NCBI GenBank assembly: GCA_012961165.1
Contig: DTZW01000035.1
Coordinates: forward strand, 1-44,453
Origin: Gammaproteobacteria bacterium
GTDB taxonomy: Bacteria; Pseudomonadota; Gammaproteobacteria; Pseudomonadales; Azotimanducaceae
Direction: 5' to 3'
Length of the DNA stretch: 44,453 nt
A program made the translations under genes and the position numbers. Shown here one piece after another: positions 35,931 to 44,453 of this stretch. Positions within the stretch are counted from its first letter, which is position 1, and every line of letters starts with the position of its first letter. The notes under the pieces are model-generated. The model ran no database searches and was not told the origin of the DNA. It saw only the letters and a program-made list of their open reading frames with translations.

Positions 35931-38900
35931 GCAGACTCGCCAGCACTGTCAGCAACAGGTTTAATGACAAAGAGCAAATCCCCCTCGTTAACCTGTTGGC
36001 CGGTAGTAATGTTGATTCTGGTTATCTCGTATCGACCATCACCGGCGTACAATTCACCATCATCCCCGGAGAATGTATTGAGATTGACCGGCGTGAACAT
36101 CTTCATCGCTTCAAGCTGGCACAAAACATCGTCCGTCCCCACCACATCACCAACGTTGACATACTCAGGCTCTGATGGTGAAGGTGTTCTGTAGAAAACA
36201 CCCGTCGATGGTGACAGCACCTTTAACTCATCGCTGTCATCGATCTTCAGCATTTCGATACTCAGGCCGGAACCAACGGAGCCCGACGCTTCCTCAATTT
36301 CCTTGATCAGGTCTTCCGCATCAATTCGATCAAGATACGCAGGCAGGTAGCCAGTATCGTATTCGCCGCCCAGAAAGACATCATCCCTCAGGATTCTCTT
36401 TATCAGTGAGATGTTCGTACAAATACCGTTGATCACTACCCGATCAAGATACTCAGCCATTTTGTTAACAGCATCGTTTCGGTTTTTGCCATGACAAATG
36501 ATCTGGATGATCAGAGAATCATAGAAAGGCGAAACCACCTTGCCGTCACCCGCCATAGAGATAAGCTGGATGTGGTCCTCCTCAGGCAGCACACATTTTG
36601 TGATTTCACCTGGCGTCGGGACAAACGAGACACTACCATCAGCGTCTAATACTGCTTTTTCGGCATTGACCCGCACTTCCAGGCCATAGCCCTTCCCGAG
36701 GAATTTCATCTTCTCGATTGAATCACCGGACGCGATCTGGAATTGCTTCTCAACGATATCAACACCCGTCACCACTTCTGTCACCGGATGCTCAACCTGA
36801 AGCCGGGTATTCATCTCCATGAAATAGATCGCATCGCTTGGAACATCGTATATAAACTCAACGGTTCCTGCGCCGGTGTAGTTCACCGCATCGGCAATCT
36901 TCTCGGCATAGGATAGTACTTTCTCTCTCCATTTCTTTGGCAGCATGGTAGAACCGGATTCTTCCATCAGCTTCTGGTTGTTTCTCTGCACGCTGCAATC
37001 TCGAATGCCAATCACTCGCGTGTTTCCATGCGTGTCTCGTAGCAACTGGGCTTCGATATGACGGAGGTTGGTGACAAACTTTTCAATATAGAGGTCACCA
37101 TTGCCAAAGGCAGCTTTTGCTTCGGTGGTCACCTGGTGAAACAGTTGGTGCAGTTGCTCCGGCTTGCGAACGACCTGGATGCCTTTACCACCGCCACCGT
37201 GAACAGCCTTCAGCAGTACCGGGTAGCCGATCTGTTCAGAAATCTCGGCTGCCTTTTCACTGGAGTCGACAATACCGTGGCTGCCGGGTACCACTGGCAC
37301 ATCAATGCTCATCGTTGTGTTGATGGCGTTGGATTTGTTGCCCATGGTTTCCATAGACATGACACTTGGCCCAATAAAATTAACGCCATGCTTACGAACA
37401 AGGTCTGCAAAGTTCGGGTCTTCAGAAAGAAAACCAATGCCCGGATGCAGGGAGTCGACCCTCTCAGCATCAGCAATGCTGATAACCGACCTGGCATTCA
37501 GGTAACTTTCATCGGAGGTATTACCACCAATGCAGACCAGCGAATGTTTAGGGTCGTCACTCACCATGTCAGCCGGCACAGATTCCATATCCGGGTCTGA
37601 CTGGATCAGGACCACCTCATGACCGAGCGCCTTGGCTCTTGAGACCAGCTTGACGGCTGTACATCCCCTTGCATGAATAAGGACTCTTTTAACGGGTCGA
37701 ATCAGCTCTTCTTCTTTGGGGATATTAAGCTCGACCAGTGGACGCTGGGCTTCCAGGACGCCCGACATGACTCGGTCAACAACCTGCTCCACAGTTTCAC
37801 TGGGCACAGGAATGGTCGGGTCAATTTTCCTTAACTCAACATCGTGATCTTCAGAGAACGGATGCTTCACCAGTCCAGCCATAGAACCTTCGTTAAGCGA
37901 CAGGTAGTTACTTAACAGACACTGGTAGGGCAAATTGCGCTCTACGACAGCCTGACCGGCAAATGGCATTCTTGCGCCGCTCAGGTAGTAGGTTTGTACC
38001 AGCGGGTGGGTAACAAAACTTGCCTGGGCACCACCGGTACAATGTCCGAACCCGAACATGATGATGGGCAGATCATTGTCCCGGATAAATCGGGTAATAC
38101 GGTCGTTAATAGCAGCCATGGTAAAGAGCGCGGCGGCTCCTTCTTTGGTCTGCATGCCGCCCGATGAAATAAAGCATATAACCGGAAGCCGCTGCTTCGC
38201 GCACTCAACCAGCAATTGGCAAAATCGGACGCAGTCCGAGTTATCAATACTGCCTGCCTGGAACGCCACATTAGACAGAACCAGCCCTGCACGGTAACAA
38301 CCCTTCTCGGTTTTAAAATCACCGGTACCTGTAATCAGGCCATGAGGTCGAACGCCCGCCTTAAGGGCCTGCTCAATTGAAGGCCTGAACGTCGGGAAGG
38401 AGCATGGGTTAGCTGACATCAACGAGCCACCTATCTCTTCAAAATGCTCTACGTACTTCTCAATGATCGTCTCAAAGCTGGTGCGCTTGGATCTGTTTTC
38501 CTGGTTCAGGAACTCGTTGAACAGAAGGTCGCGATAGGCGATGGTCAGTCTGTTCCAGAAATCTTTTCTTCGCCCAATTCGAACTGGCTCAATCTTCCCT
38601 TCAAATTTTCTGCCAGTTCGGCGTGATGAGTAATATTCAGGCAGGACCTTTTCAAAGAAGAAACTGACCACGACAAACAAAGTATCGGACTTGTCTTTGT
38701 GAACGACCCGAATCCATTCCTCGACTGATTTCAGAAAATTCATACAACCTGAATGACCGGCAAGCTCTTCCATCCAGCCAGAGAAAGACTGCTGAACATC
38801 TGCCGCGGTGAAACCTTTAAACGCTTTGAGCTTCAGCACATCCTGGATAGATTTATCCAACAGACCAGCCACAAAATCCCGTTGCATGCGTTTGGATTCG

Positions 38901-40837
38901 TTTGCTTCCCTCGCCATCGAGACCAGGTCCGCGATCATATTATCGTACACAAAGTCGAACAGGATCAGGTTTCTGCAAGTGCCAATAAACTCTTCACGAA
39001 TGTCTTCATCCAGAATGACGTCCAGAATATCCACATCGGCACCTGGCTCTGTGTCGCTTGTGTCTGATTTTCGCTCAACATGGGAACCCAATGCATCTTC
39101 AAGAAGTCGGCGATTTAGCGGCGTGACTGACGCGCCCTCACCGGCGACCAGCTCAGTGCTGGCTGCAGAAAGATTGACACCCGCCAGTCTTTCCTCATCG
39201 TACAGAGATTCGCCTTCCAGGATAATGTTCAGCTCTGATAATAGCTGGGCCAGCAGGAAGACCTCGTTCTTCTCTTCAATATAGGAAACATCGAACAGCT
39301 TTTTACCTTCGAAACTGAATCGGGCCTTGAGGTCACGCCTAAATGGGTCGGTGGCCTCGGAGAGAGTTTTTAGCAACCCCTTGACGTCTTTGACATCCCC
39401 GGTCGCCAGGAAGTAGCTGCTGGTCTGCGTGTCACCGAGATGCTGGATTAATGCGCTGAGGTTATCCTCTGCGCTCGACTTCCACCTGTTATAGAGGTGA
39501 AGGCCAGACATCAGGCAAATTTCCTTTTTCGCCGAGTCAAAGTTTGCCTGTGGCTCACCAAAAATGAACTGGGCAATTCGACCGCGCTCAGCACCAGTTT
39601 CCTCGCGTTTATCCTGGAAGTTTTTCCAGGCTTTGTTAAGCGAATCTTCGTACAGGACTTTATCCGGATCCTGAAGCCAGCCCAGGAAGGCAGTGCGGCG
39701 CTCACGATGGATACGCTGCGAGAGTTCCCCCTCGGGGACCTCCGCGTCAACCAGACGCCCGTACTGGGTAACGGTTGTACTCTGGATTCTCCGGCGCAGG
39801 CCCAGGTACCTCAAGTATCGAAAAGCCACACCAAACACGTTTGGATATTCGGTGGGGGAGGTTCGGAGCTTCAATGTCGAACTGGCATGCACCGCCGCCA
39901 TTGTCGGGCTCAGGTTGAAGTAGCGGTTGATATTGCGATGGTAATGATCCAGCACTTCGGGATGCTCAGAAACAAACTTCTTGGTGCCCTCCTCGATAGA
40001 GGTGATACCTGAAACTATTGCATTTCGCAGGTTTTCAATTTTCCCAATTTCACCTGGATCGTAATCAACGATGCCGTCAATGTTCCCCTGCTTGTACAGC
40101 TCATAAGAAGACACGCCAACAAATTTGGCGCATTCCTGCCACGACAGGTTGTATCGCCTAACTAGGCTGGCAAGGCTCTTGGGGTGAATGGTGTTGAACA
40201 CCCCGGTTCGCAGTGACAATAGGAGGTTGCTGGACGCTAAGGGAATCGCGCCACCGGAATATCCCTGACCAATGATGATACCGAGTGTCGGGACGTCGAC
40301 ATTACAAAGTTCAGCAATCAACCCTGATATTGCGTGCGCCTGGTTGTTTCCATTGGCCTCTTCATACGGATCCGCGCCAGGCGTATCCATAAAAGTCACA
40401 ATGGGCATTGAACGAACACCAAATTCGCTCGCGAGTTTTGCTGCAGCGTTATGGTGCTCCGGCCCCCAGACGCCGGTTACATGAGCCCGGTTTTGTGTAA
40501 TCAGGCCAATTCGGCGTGGTGTCCCGTTGAAATCAAACTCGAGTTCAGCGGCATACATTGGACCATTCTCAACTTCGTTGAATATGGGCACGTCCAAAGC
40601 CCTGACAATTTCCTTTGAACCAGGACGAGTCGACTCTTCGGTTGGCGCGACAGTTGCCTCGATATAGGCATCTACCTCCATATTACGAAGGCTATCCAGC
40701 TCTTTCTCGATTTGTTGTTCTGCCAGCAAGCCCCGCATAACTGATGCCGGTTCTTTACGGGGAAACAACGAGAAGTCCTTCGCCAGACTTTCGGCATTCA
40801 AATACAACTGATCAACGGAGGTGGGTTCTTGTCCCAT
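35927..40837 (-). CDS. Single-chain multidomain acyl-CoA carboxylase: CT-alpha (AccA-like) / central helical region / CT-beta (AccD-like) / biotin carboxylase / BCCP
   Basis: 1636 aa. CT-alpha: PIVTFMDTPGADP, GQGYSGGAIPL. CT-beta: PVICFISSGGMQTKEG, GHCTGGAQASF. BC: KAVHGGGGKGIQVV, SVQRNNQKLMEE, YFMEMNTRLQVEHPVTE. BCCP: LEAMKMF (biotinyl Lys about residue 1579). Confidence 0.93.
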   Translation of the reverse strand: MGQEPTSVDQLYLNAESLAKDFSLFPRKEPASVMRGLLAEQQIEKELDSLRNMEVDAYIEATVAPTEESTRPGSKEIVRALDVPIFNEVENGPMYAAELEFDFNGTPRRIGLITQNRAHVTGVWGPEHHNAAAKLASEFGVRSMPIVTFMDTPGADPYEEANGNNQAHAISGLIAELCNVDVPTLGIIIGQGYSGGAIPLASSNLLLSLRTGVFNTIHPKSLASLVRRYNLSWQECAKFVGVSSYELYKQGNIDGIVDYDPGEIGKIENLRNAIVSGITSIEEGTKKFVSEHPEVLDHYHRNINRYFNLSPTMAAVHASSTLKLRTSPTEYPNVFGVAFRYLRYLGLRRRIQSTTVTQYGRLVDAEVPEGELSQRIHRERRTAFLGWLQDPDKVLYEDSLNKAWKNFQDKREETGAERGRIAQFIFGEPQANFDSAKKEICLMSGLHLYNRWKSSAEDNLSALIQHLGDTQTSSYFLATGDVKDVKGLLKTLSEATDPFRRDLKARFSFEGKKLFDVSYIEEKNEVFLLAQLLSELNIILEGESLYDEERLAGVNLSAASTELVAGEGASVTPLNRRLLEDALGSHVERKSDTSDTEPGADVDILDVILDEDIREEFIGTCRNLILFDFVYDNMIADLVSMAREANESKRMQRDFVAGLLDKSIQDVLKLKAFKGFTAADVQQSFSGWMEELAGHSGCMNFLKSVEEWIRVVHKDKSDTLFVVVSFFFEKVLPEYYSSRRTGRKFEGKIEPVRIGRRKDFWNRLTIAYRDLLFNEFLNQENRSKRTSFETIIEKYVEHFEEIGGSLMSANPCSFPTFRPSIEQALKAGVRPHGLITGTGDFKTEKGCYRAGLVLSNVAFQAGSIDNSDCVRFCQLLVECAKQRLPVICFISSGGMQTKEGAAALFTMAAINDRITRFIRDNDLPIIMFGFGHCTGGAQASFVTHPLVQTYYLSGARMPFAGQAVVERNLPYQCLLSNYLSLNEGSMAGLVKHPFSEDHDVELRKIDPTIPVPSETVEQVVDRVMSGVLEAQRPLVELNIPKEEELIRPVKRVLIHARGCTAVKLVSRAKALGHEVVLIQSDPDMESVPADMVSDDPKHSLVCIGGNTSDESYLNARSVISIADAERVDSLHPGIGFLSEDPNFADLVRKHGVNFIGPSVMSMETMGNKSNAINTTMSIDVPVVPGSHGIVDSSEKAAEISEQIGYPVLLKAVHGGGGKGIQVVRKPEQLHQLFHQVTTEAKAAFGNGDLYIEKFVTNLRHIEAQLLRDTHGNTRVIGIRDCSVQRNNQKLMEESGSTMLPKKWREKVLSYAEKIADAVNYTGAGTVEFIYDVPSDAIYFMEMNTRLQVEHPVTEVVTGVDIVEKQFQIASGDSIEKMKFLGKGYGLEVRVNAEKAVLDADGSVSFVPTPGEITKCVLPEEDHIQLISMAGDGKVVSPFYDSLIIQIICHGKNRNDAVNKMAEYLDRVVINGICTNISLIKRILRDDVFLGGEYDTGYLPAYLDRIDAEDLIKEIEEASGSVGSGLSIEMLKIDDSDELKVLSPSTGVFYRTPSPSEPEYVNVGDVVGTDDVLCQLEAMKMFTPVNLNTFSGDDGELYAGDGRYEITRINITTGQQVNEGDLLFVIKPVADSAGESA

Positions 40838-40988
40838 ACTGCAAATATTCCAAAAAAAGACGGGAAAACTAGCTCAATGCCGGAAAGCTAGCCTACTTCA
40901 AAGCGTCAGTTCTTTCAACGAAATCGCTGTTGAATTAAGACCTAACTTTATGATTTTTGTCGGTTTTTCAGCTTTTCGTGCTCATCCG

Positions 40989-42497
40989 TCAGGTCTCTGT
41001 CAGGGGTATTTTACCAATCTTGCCCTGCCATTCCCGAGGGCCAGTGATATGGACGGACTCACCACGACTATCTACCGCCACAGTCACCGGCATATCTTCT
41101 ACTTCAAACTCATGCATAGCCTCCATACCGAGGTCTTCAAACGCCACTACCCGCGCGCTGCGAATGGCTTTGGAAACAAGGAATGCCGCGCCACCTACCG
41201 CCATCAGGTAGACCGCTTCATGCTTCCTGATGGCATCAATCGCTATCGGGCCGCGTTCCGCCTTACCGATCATCCCGAGGATGCCGGTATCCTCCAGCAT
41301 CATTTCTGTAAAGCCGTCCATCCTGGTGGCCGTCGTCGGCCCCGCGGGCCCAACGACCTCATCTCCAACCGGATCAACAGGCCCAACGTAATAAATAAAT
41401 CGCCCTTTCAGGTCTACGCCATCCGGCAGGCCCTCGTCTCTGATTCTTTTGTGCGCCGCATCTCGTCCAGTTAGCATCTTGCCTGACAGCAGAACCGTTT
41501 CCCCTGGCTGCCATTCCTTCATTTCATCCTTTGTGACCGTATCGAGATTCACCCTTCTGGCACCAGGGCCGGCTTCCCAGGTAATCGACGGCCAGTCATC
41601 AATATTCGGCACCTCAAGCTCGGCTGGACCAGTACCATCGAGGGTGAAATGTGCATGCCTTGTGGCTGCACAGTTCGGAATCATCGCCACAGGCAGGTTG
41701 GCAGCATGCGTTGGATAATCGAGGATCTTCACATCCAGCACTGTCGTCAGGCCACCCAGACCCTGGGCACCAATGCCGAGAGAGTTCACCTTGTCGAAGA
41801 TCTCCAGGCGCAGTTCCTCAACTCGGTTGGCAGGCCCTTTCTTCTGCAGATCCTGGATATCAATAGGATCCATTAGGGCTCGCTTGGCCAGCAACATCGC
41901 TTTCTCTGCCGTCCCTCCAATACCTATACCCAGCATTCCAGGCGGGCACCAGCCGGCGCCCATCGTAGGCACTGTTTTGATAACCCAATCGACGATACTG
42001 TCTGAGGGATTCAACATGACAAACTTCGCTTTCGCCTCTGACCCACCACCTTTCGCTGCGACACGCACTTCAACCTTATCGCCGGGCACAATTTCTGTGT
42101 GAATGACCGCAGGAGTATTGTCTTTGGTGTTTGTTCTCCTTCCCGCTGGATCTGACAGTACCGAAGCCCGCAACACATTTTCAGGCAGCTTGTAGGCGCG
42201 CCTTACACCCTCATTAATCATGTCTTCCAACGAGAGATCCGATTCAAACCTGACATCCATCCCGACAGACAGGAACACATTGACGATTCCCGTGTCCTGG
42301 CAAATTGGCCGATGACCTTCTGCACACATCCTTGAGTTGATCAGGATCTGCGCCATGGCATCGCGAGCAGCTGGAGATTCTTCCCTCTCATACGCCTCGG
42401 CAACCCCCCGAATGAAATCCGGCGGATGGTAATAGGAAATGTACTGCAGCGAGTCCTGAATGCTTTGGATCAGGTCCTCTTTGGTTATGACCGTCAT
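40989..42497 (-). CDS. Class I fumarate hydratase (iron-sulfur)
   Basis: RPICQDTGIVNVFLSVG, AKGGGSEAKAKFVMLNPSDS, GAGWCPPGMLGIGIGGTAEKA, YYVGPVDPVGDEVVGPAGPTTATRMD. Confidence 0.95.
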   Translation of the reverse strand: MTVITKEDLIQSIQDSLQYISYYHPPDFIRGVAEAYEREESPAARDAMAQILINSRMCAEGHRPICQDTGIVNVFLSVGMDVRFESDLSLEDMINEGVRRAYKLPENVLRASVLSDPAGRRTNTKDNTPAVIHTEIVPGDKVEVRVAAKGGGSEAKAKFVMLNPSDSIVDWVIKTVPTMGAGWCPPGMLGIGIGGTAEKAMLLAKRALMDPIDIQDLQKKGPANRVEELRLEIFDKVNSLGIGAQGLGGLTTVLDVKILDYPTHAANLPVAMIPNCAATRHAHFTLDGTGPAELEVPNIDDWPSITWEAGPGARRVNLDTVTKDEMKEWQPGETVLLSGKMLTGRDAAHKRIRDEGLPDGVDLKGRFIYYVGPVDPVGDEVVGPAGPTTATRMDGFTEMMLEDTGILGMIGKAERGPIAIDAIRKHEAVYLMAVGGAAFLVSKAIRSARVVAFEDLGMEAMHEFEVEDMPVTVAVDSRGESVHITGPREWQGKIGKIPLTET

Positions 42498-42530
42498 AAG
42501 ATTGTCCCTCTTATAAAAAATCAGGCTCAG

Positions 42531-43016
42531 CTAGTCACCGTACATGTAACGTATCAGGGATTCGGCTACACAAACCGGCTTGTCATTACCTTCTACTTCT
42601 ATAGTCACCTGACGTTTTACCTGGATGGTATTTGCGCCTTTCAATTCCGCAGACATTAGCGTGTGACGGGCCCGAACTTTCGAGTTAACAGGAACGGGCG
42701 CAGGGAATCGAACTTTATCCAGGCCGTAGTTTACTCCCATGAAAACACCTTCGAGGGCCTCTGGACGAAGCGGTGCGATGGATCCGCCTAAATGCACAAT
42801 GAGCGACAGGGTCAGGAAACCATGCGCAATCGTGACCTTGTAAGGTGACAACTGCGCAGACTTTTCAGGGTCGATATGAATAAACTGGTGATCCAGTGTC
42901 GCGTCAGCAAACAGGTTGATCCTGTCCTGGTCGATTACTAACCATTCACCGACACCTTCTTCCTGGCCCTCAATGCTCTTGTAGATTTCCAGAGCCTTAG
43001 CTGCTTTTTCTGACAT
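42531..43016 (-). CDS. MaoC family dehydratase (hotdog fold)
   Basis: EWLVIDQDRINLFADATLDHQFIHIDPEKSAQLSPYKVTIAHGFLTLSL. Confidence 0.93.
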   Translation of the reverse strand: MSEKAAKALEIYKSIEGQEEGVGEWLVIDQDRINLFADATLDHQFIHIDPEKSAQLSPYKVTIAHGFLTLSLIVHLGGSIAPLRPEALEGVFMGVNYGLDKVRFPAPVPVNSKVRARHTLMSAELKGANTIQVKRQVTIEVEGNDKPVCVAESLIRYMYGD

Positions 43017-43154
43017 GATTTGTTCACCTTAATTATTGAAATGTGGTTATTAAAAAGTTGCTATTGAAAAAAAATGCAGGATATCACATCCGTTTCAGAG
43101 GTTTCCTAGTTACGCCAAACCCATTAGCATGTACTAACACAGTCGATATAAACC

Positions 43155-44282
43155 ATGAACCCAGCCCCGAAGATCACCCTAACTATTGCATCTGCCGCCA
43201 TCTTCTTCGGTTGTTGGGTTCTGTTGATTCCCGCCCGGCAGGTACCAGCATATCTTCCCCCTGCCGTTATCCCGGCTCAACAAAAGGGGCCTGTTTTCGA
43301 CGCCCATTGGGTCTCCAACAACGAAACCAATGAAGCACATAGCGCCAGCATTGCCATCACCGACGGGAAGCCTGTAGCGGTCTGGTACGGCGGCACCGAA
43401 GAGGGACATCGTGACGTCGCCATTTTCAGCTCAAGCTTCGATGGCAAGTGGGCTACCCCGCGGGTAATTGCGGACCGAAATTCAACCGAACAGGCGTTGG
43501 GCCGGTATATCCGCAAAGTCGGCAACCCCACCCTCTATTCATGGCCCGACGGTCGGCTCGGCTTGTACTATGTCTCAGTTTCGATTGGCGGCTGGGCAGC
43601 CAGTTCCATCAACTACATGGAATCATTCGATCAGGGCATGCAATGGACCAGCCCAATCCGCCTGGTCACTTCGCCTTTCCTGAACATCAGCACACTGGTC
43701 CGCACGAAAGGGTTACCCCTGTCAGATGGAGGAGTGCAGCTACCCGTTTACCATGAGTTTCTGGGTAAGTTTTCAGAAACCCTGACACTCTCGAGCGACC
43801 TCACAGTCATGGACAAAGTCCGGATCTCACGAGGGAAACATTCACTACAGCCGGCTATCACCAACCTGGATGAATCTTCAGCCATTGGCCTTTTGAGATA
43901 TTCCGGAGATCCACCTGGCAGGGTATTGAGCGTATTTTCACAAGACGCTGGCGCTCACTGGTCGACGCCAGTCAGGACAGAACTTCCCAACCCCGATTCG
44001 GCTGTTTCAATCATCAACCCTGGAAACGGGTATCTGCTCCTTGCCTTAAATGACCTTGAAGATGGGCGCCACCGGCTGAGTCTTGCCATGGGCTCAGCGG
44101 ATGAGTGGACAATCGTGAAAGTGCTTGAGGAAGAAACCGCAACCAACCTTGACCACGAATATGAATTCTCGTATCCCTCCATGACAATCGGCCCAGATGG
44201 GTTCATTCATCTGGTTTATACCTGGAACCAGAAGCGTATCAAACACTTACGGTTCAACCGGGAATGGCTTGAGCGACCATAG
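43155..44282 (+). CDS. Sialidase/BNR-repeat family protein (exo-alpha-sialidase-like), N-terminal membrane anchor/signal
   Basis: TM-like N-terminus; EAHSASIAITDGKPVAVWYGGTEEGHRDVAIFSSSFDGKW, SFDQGMQWTSP, FSQDAGAHWSTPV (Asp-box-like). Confidence 0.85.
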   Translation: MNPAPKITLTIASAAIFFGCWVLLIPARQVPAYLPPAVIPAQQKGPVFDAHWVSNNETNEAHSASIAITDGKPVAVWYGGTEEGHRDVAIFSSSFDGKWATPRVIADRNSTEQALGRYIRKVGNPTLYSWPDGRLGLYYVSVSIGGWAASSINYMESFDQGMQWTSPIRLVTSPFLNISTLVRTKGLPLSDGGVQLPVYHEFLGKFSETLTLSSDLTVMDKVRISRGKHSLQPAITNLDESSAIGLLRYSGDPPGRVLSVFSQDAGAHWSTPVRTELPNPDSAVSIINPGNGYLLLALNDLEDGRHRLSLAMGSADEWTIVKVLEEETATNLDHEYEFSYPSMTIGPDGFIHLVYTWNQKRIKHLRFNREWLERP

Positions 44283-44317
44283 GCGGGCAAATTCAGGTCC
44301 CTGATGTCTCTATCCAA

Positions 44318-44453
44318 GCAGGGCTGAGGGCTCTCTATACCAGCGGGCTGAGGGCTCTTTATAGCTGAGGGCTCTTTATCAAAACAGCGCTGAAGGCTCT
44401 ATACCAGCGGGCTGAGGGCTCTCTATCAAAACAGCGCTGAAGGCTCTATACCA
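44318..44453. repeat. Minisatellite-type tandem array (20-27 nt units, core GCTGARGGCTCT), higher-order period 47 bp, truncated by window end
   Basis: At least 6 units by eye; 30-nt block TATCAAAACAGCGCTGAAGGCTCTATACCA identical at 44377-44406 and 44424-44453. Confidence 0.85.

Noticed and set aside
37058-40012. Plus-strand ORFs of 104-180 aa antisense to the giant carboxylase
   Set aside because: The minus frame is uninterrupted and has intact carboxylase motifs; the antisense ORFs look compositional.
44318-44453. CRISPR array at the 3' end
   Set aside because: Units are contiguous 20-27-nt tandem repeats without unique spacers of constant length; no cas genes in the window.
1-44453. Defence system, prophage or secondary-metabolite (NRPS/PKS) island
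   Set aside because: No nucleases, restriction-modification, toxin-antitoxin, integrase, phage structural or assembly-line genes were recognised on either strand.

Overview
A 44.5-kb gene-dense chromosomal window. The lptF/pepA/holC/valS neighbourhood and protein types suggest a gammaproteobacterium, but that is inference. About 39 protein-coding genes are supportable. I saw no rRNA, tRNA, CRISPR, prophage or intact IS element. Main blocks are: (i) a GH2 glycosidase followed by an oxidative catabolic-type cluster (Rieske oxygenase, P450, SDR, LLM-flavin oxidoreductase, Zn-ADH, SnoaL-like), about 0.7-8.8 kb; (ii) MarR-GNAT fusion, TauD dioxygenase, HpcH/HpaI aldolase, fatty acid desaturase, 11-15.2 kb; (iii) housekeeping genes mltB-like, RDD, lptF, pepA, holC, purU, valS, quinone oxidoreductase, slyX, hisF, hisH, 15.9-27.3 kb; (iv) a DUF3604/PPIase/HupE trio, 27.7-31.4 kb; (v) an unusual GntR-type wHTH fused to an AIR-synthase (PurM)-like enzyme, 31.47-32.88 kb; (vi) a PilU-like ATPase with an acidic tail; (vii) a 1636-aa single-chain acyl-CoA carboxylase with domain order CT-alpha / about 500-aa uncharacterised region / CT-beta / BC / BCCP, 35.9-40.8 kb; (viii) class I fumarase, MaoC, sialidase-like protein, then a minisatellite running off the 3' edge. 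The strongest candidates for something new are the GntR-PurM fusion with a perfect palindrome at its promoter, and the AccA-AccD-AccC-AccB-ordered giant carboxylase. Several candidate operators (11971-12006, 14259-14327, 27707-27725, 31441-31460) were found by eye. No database search was possible, so novelty is not established for any item.
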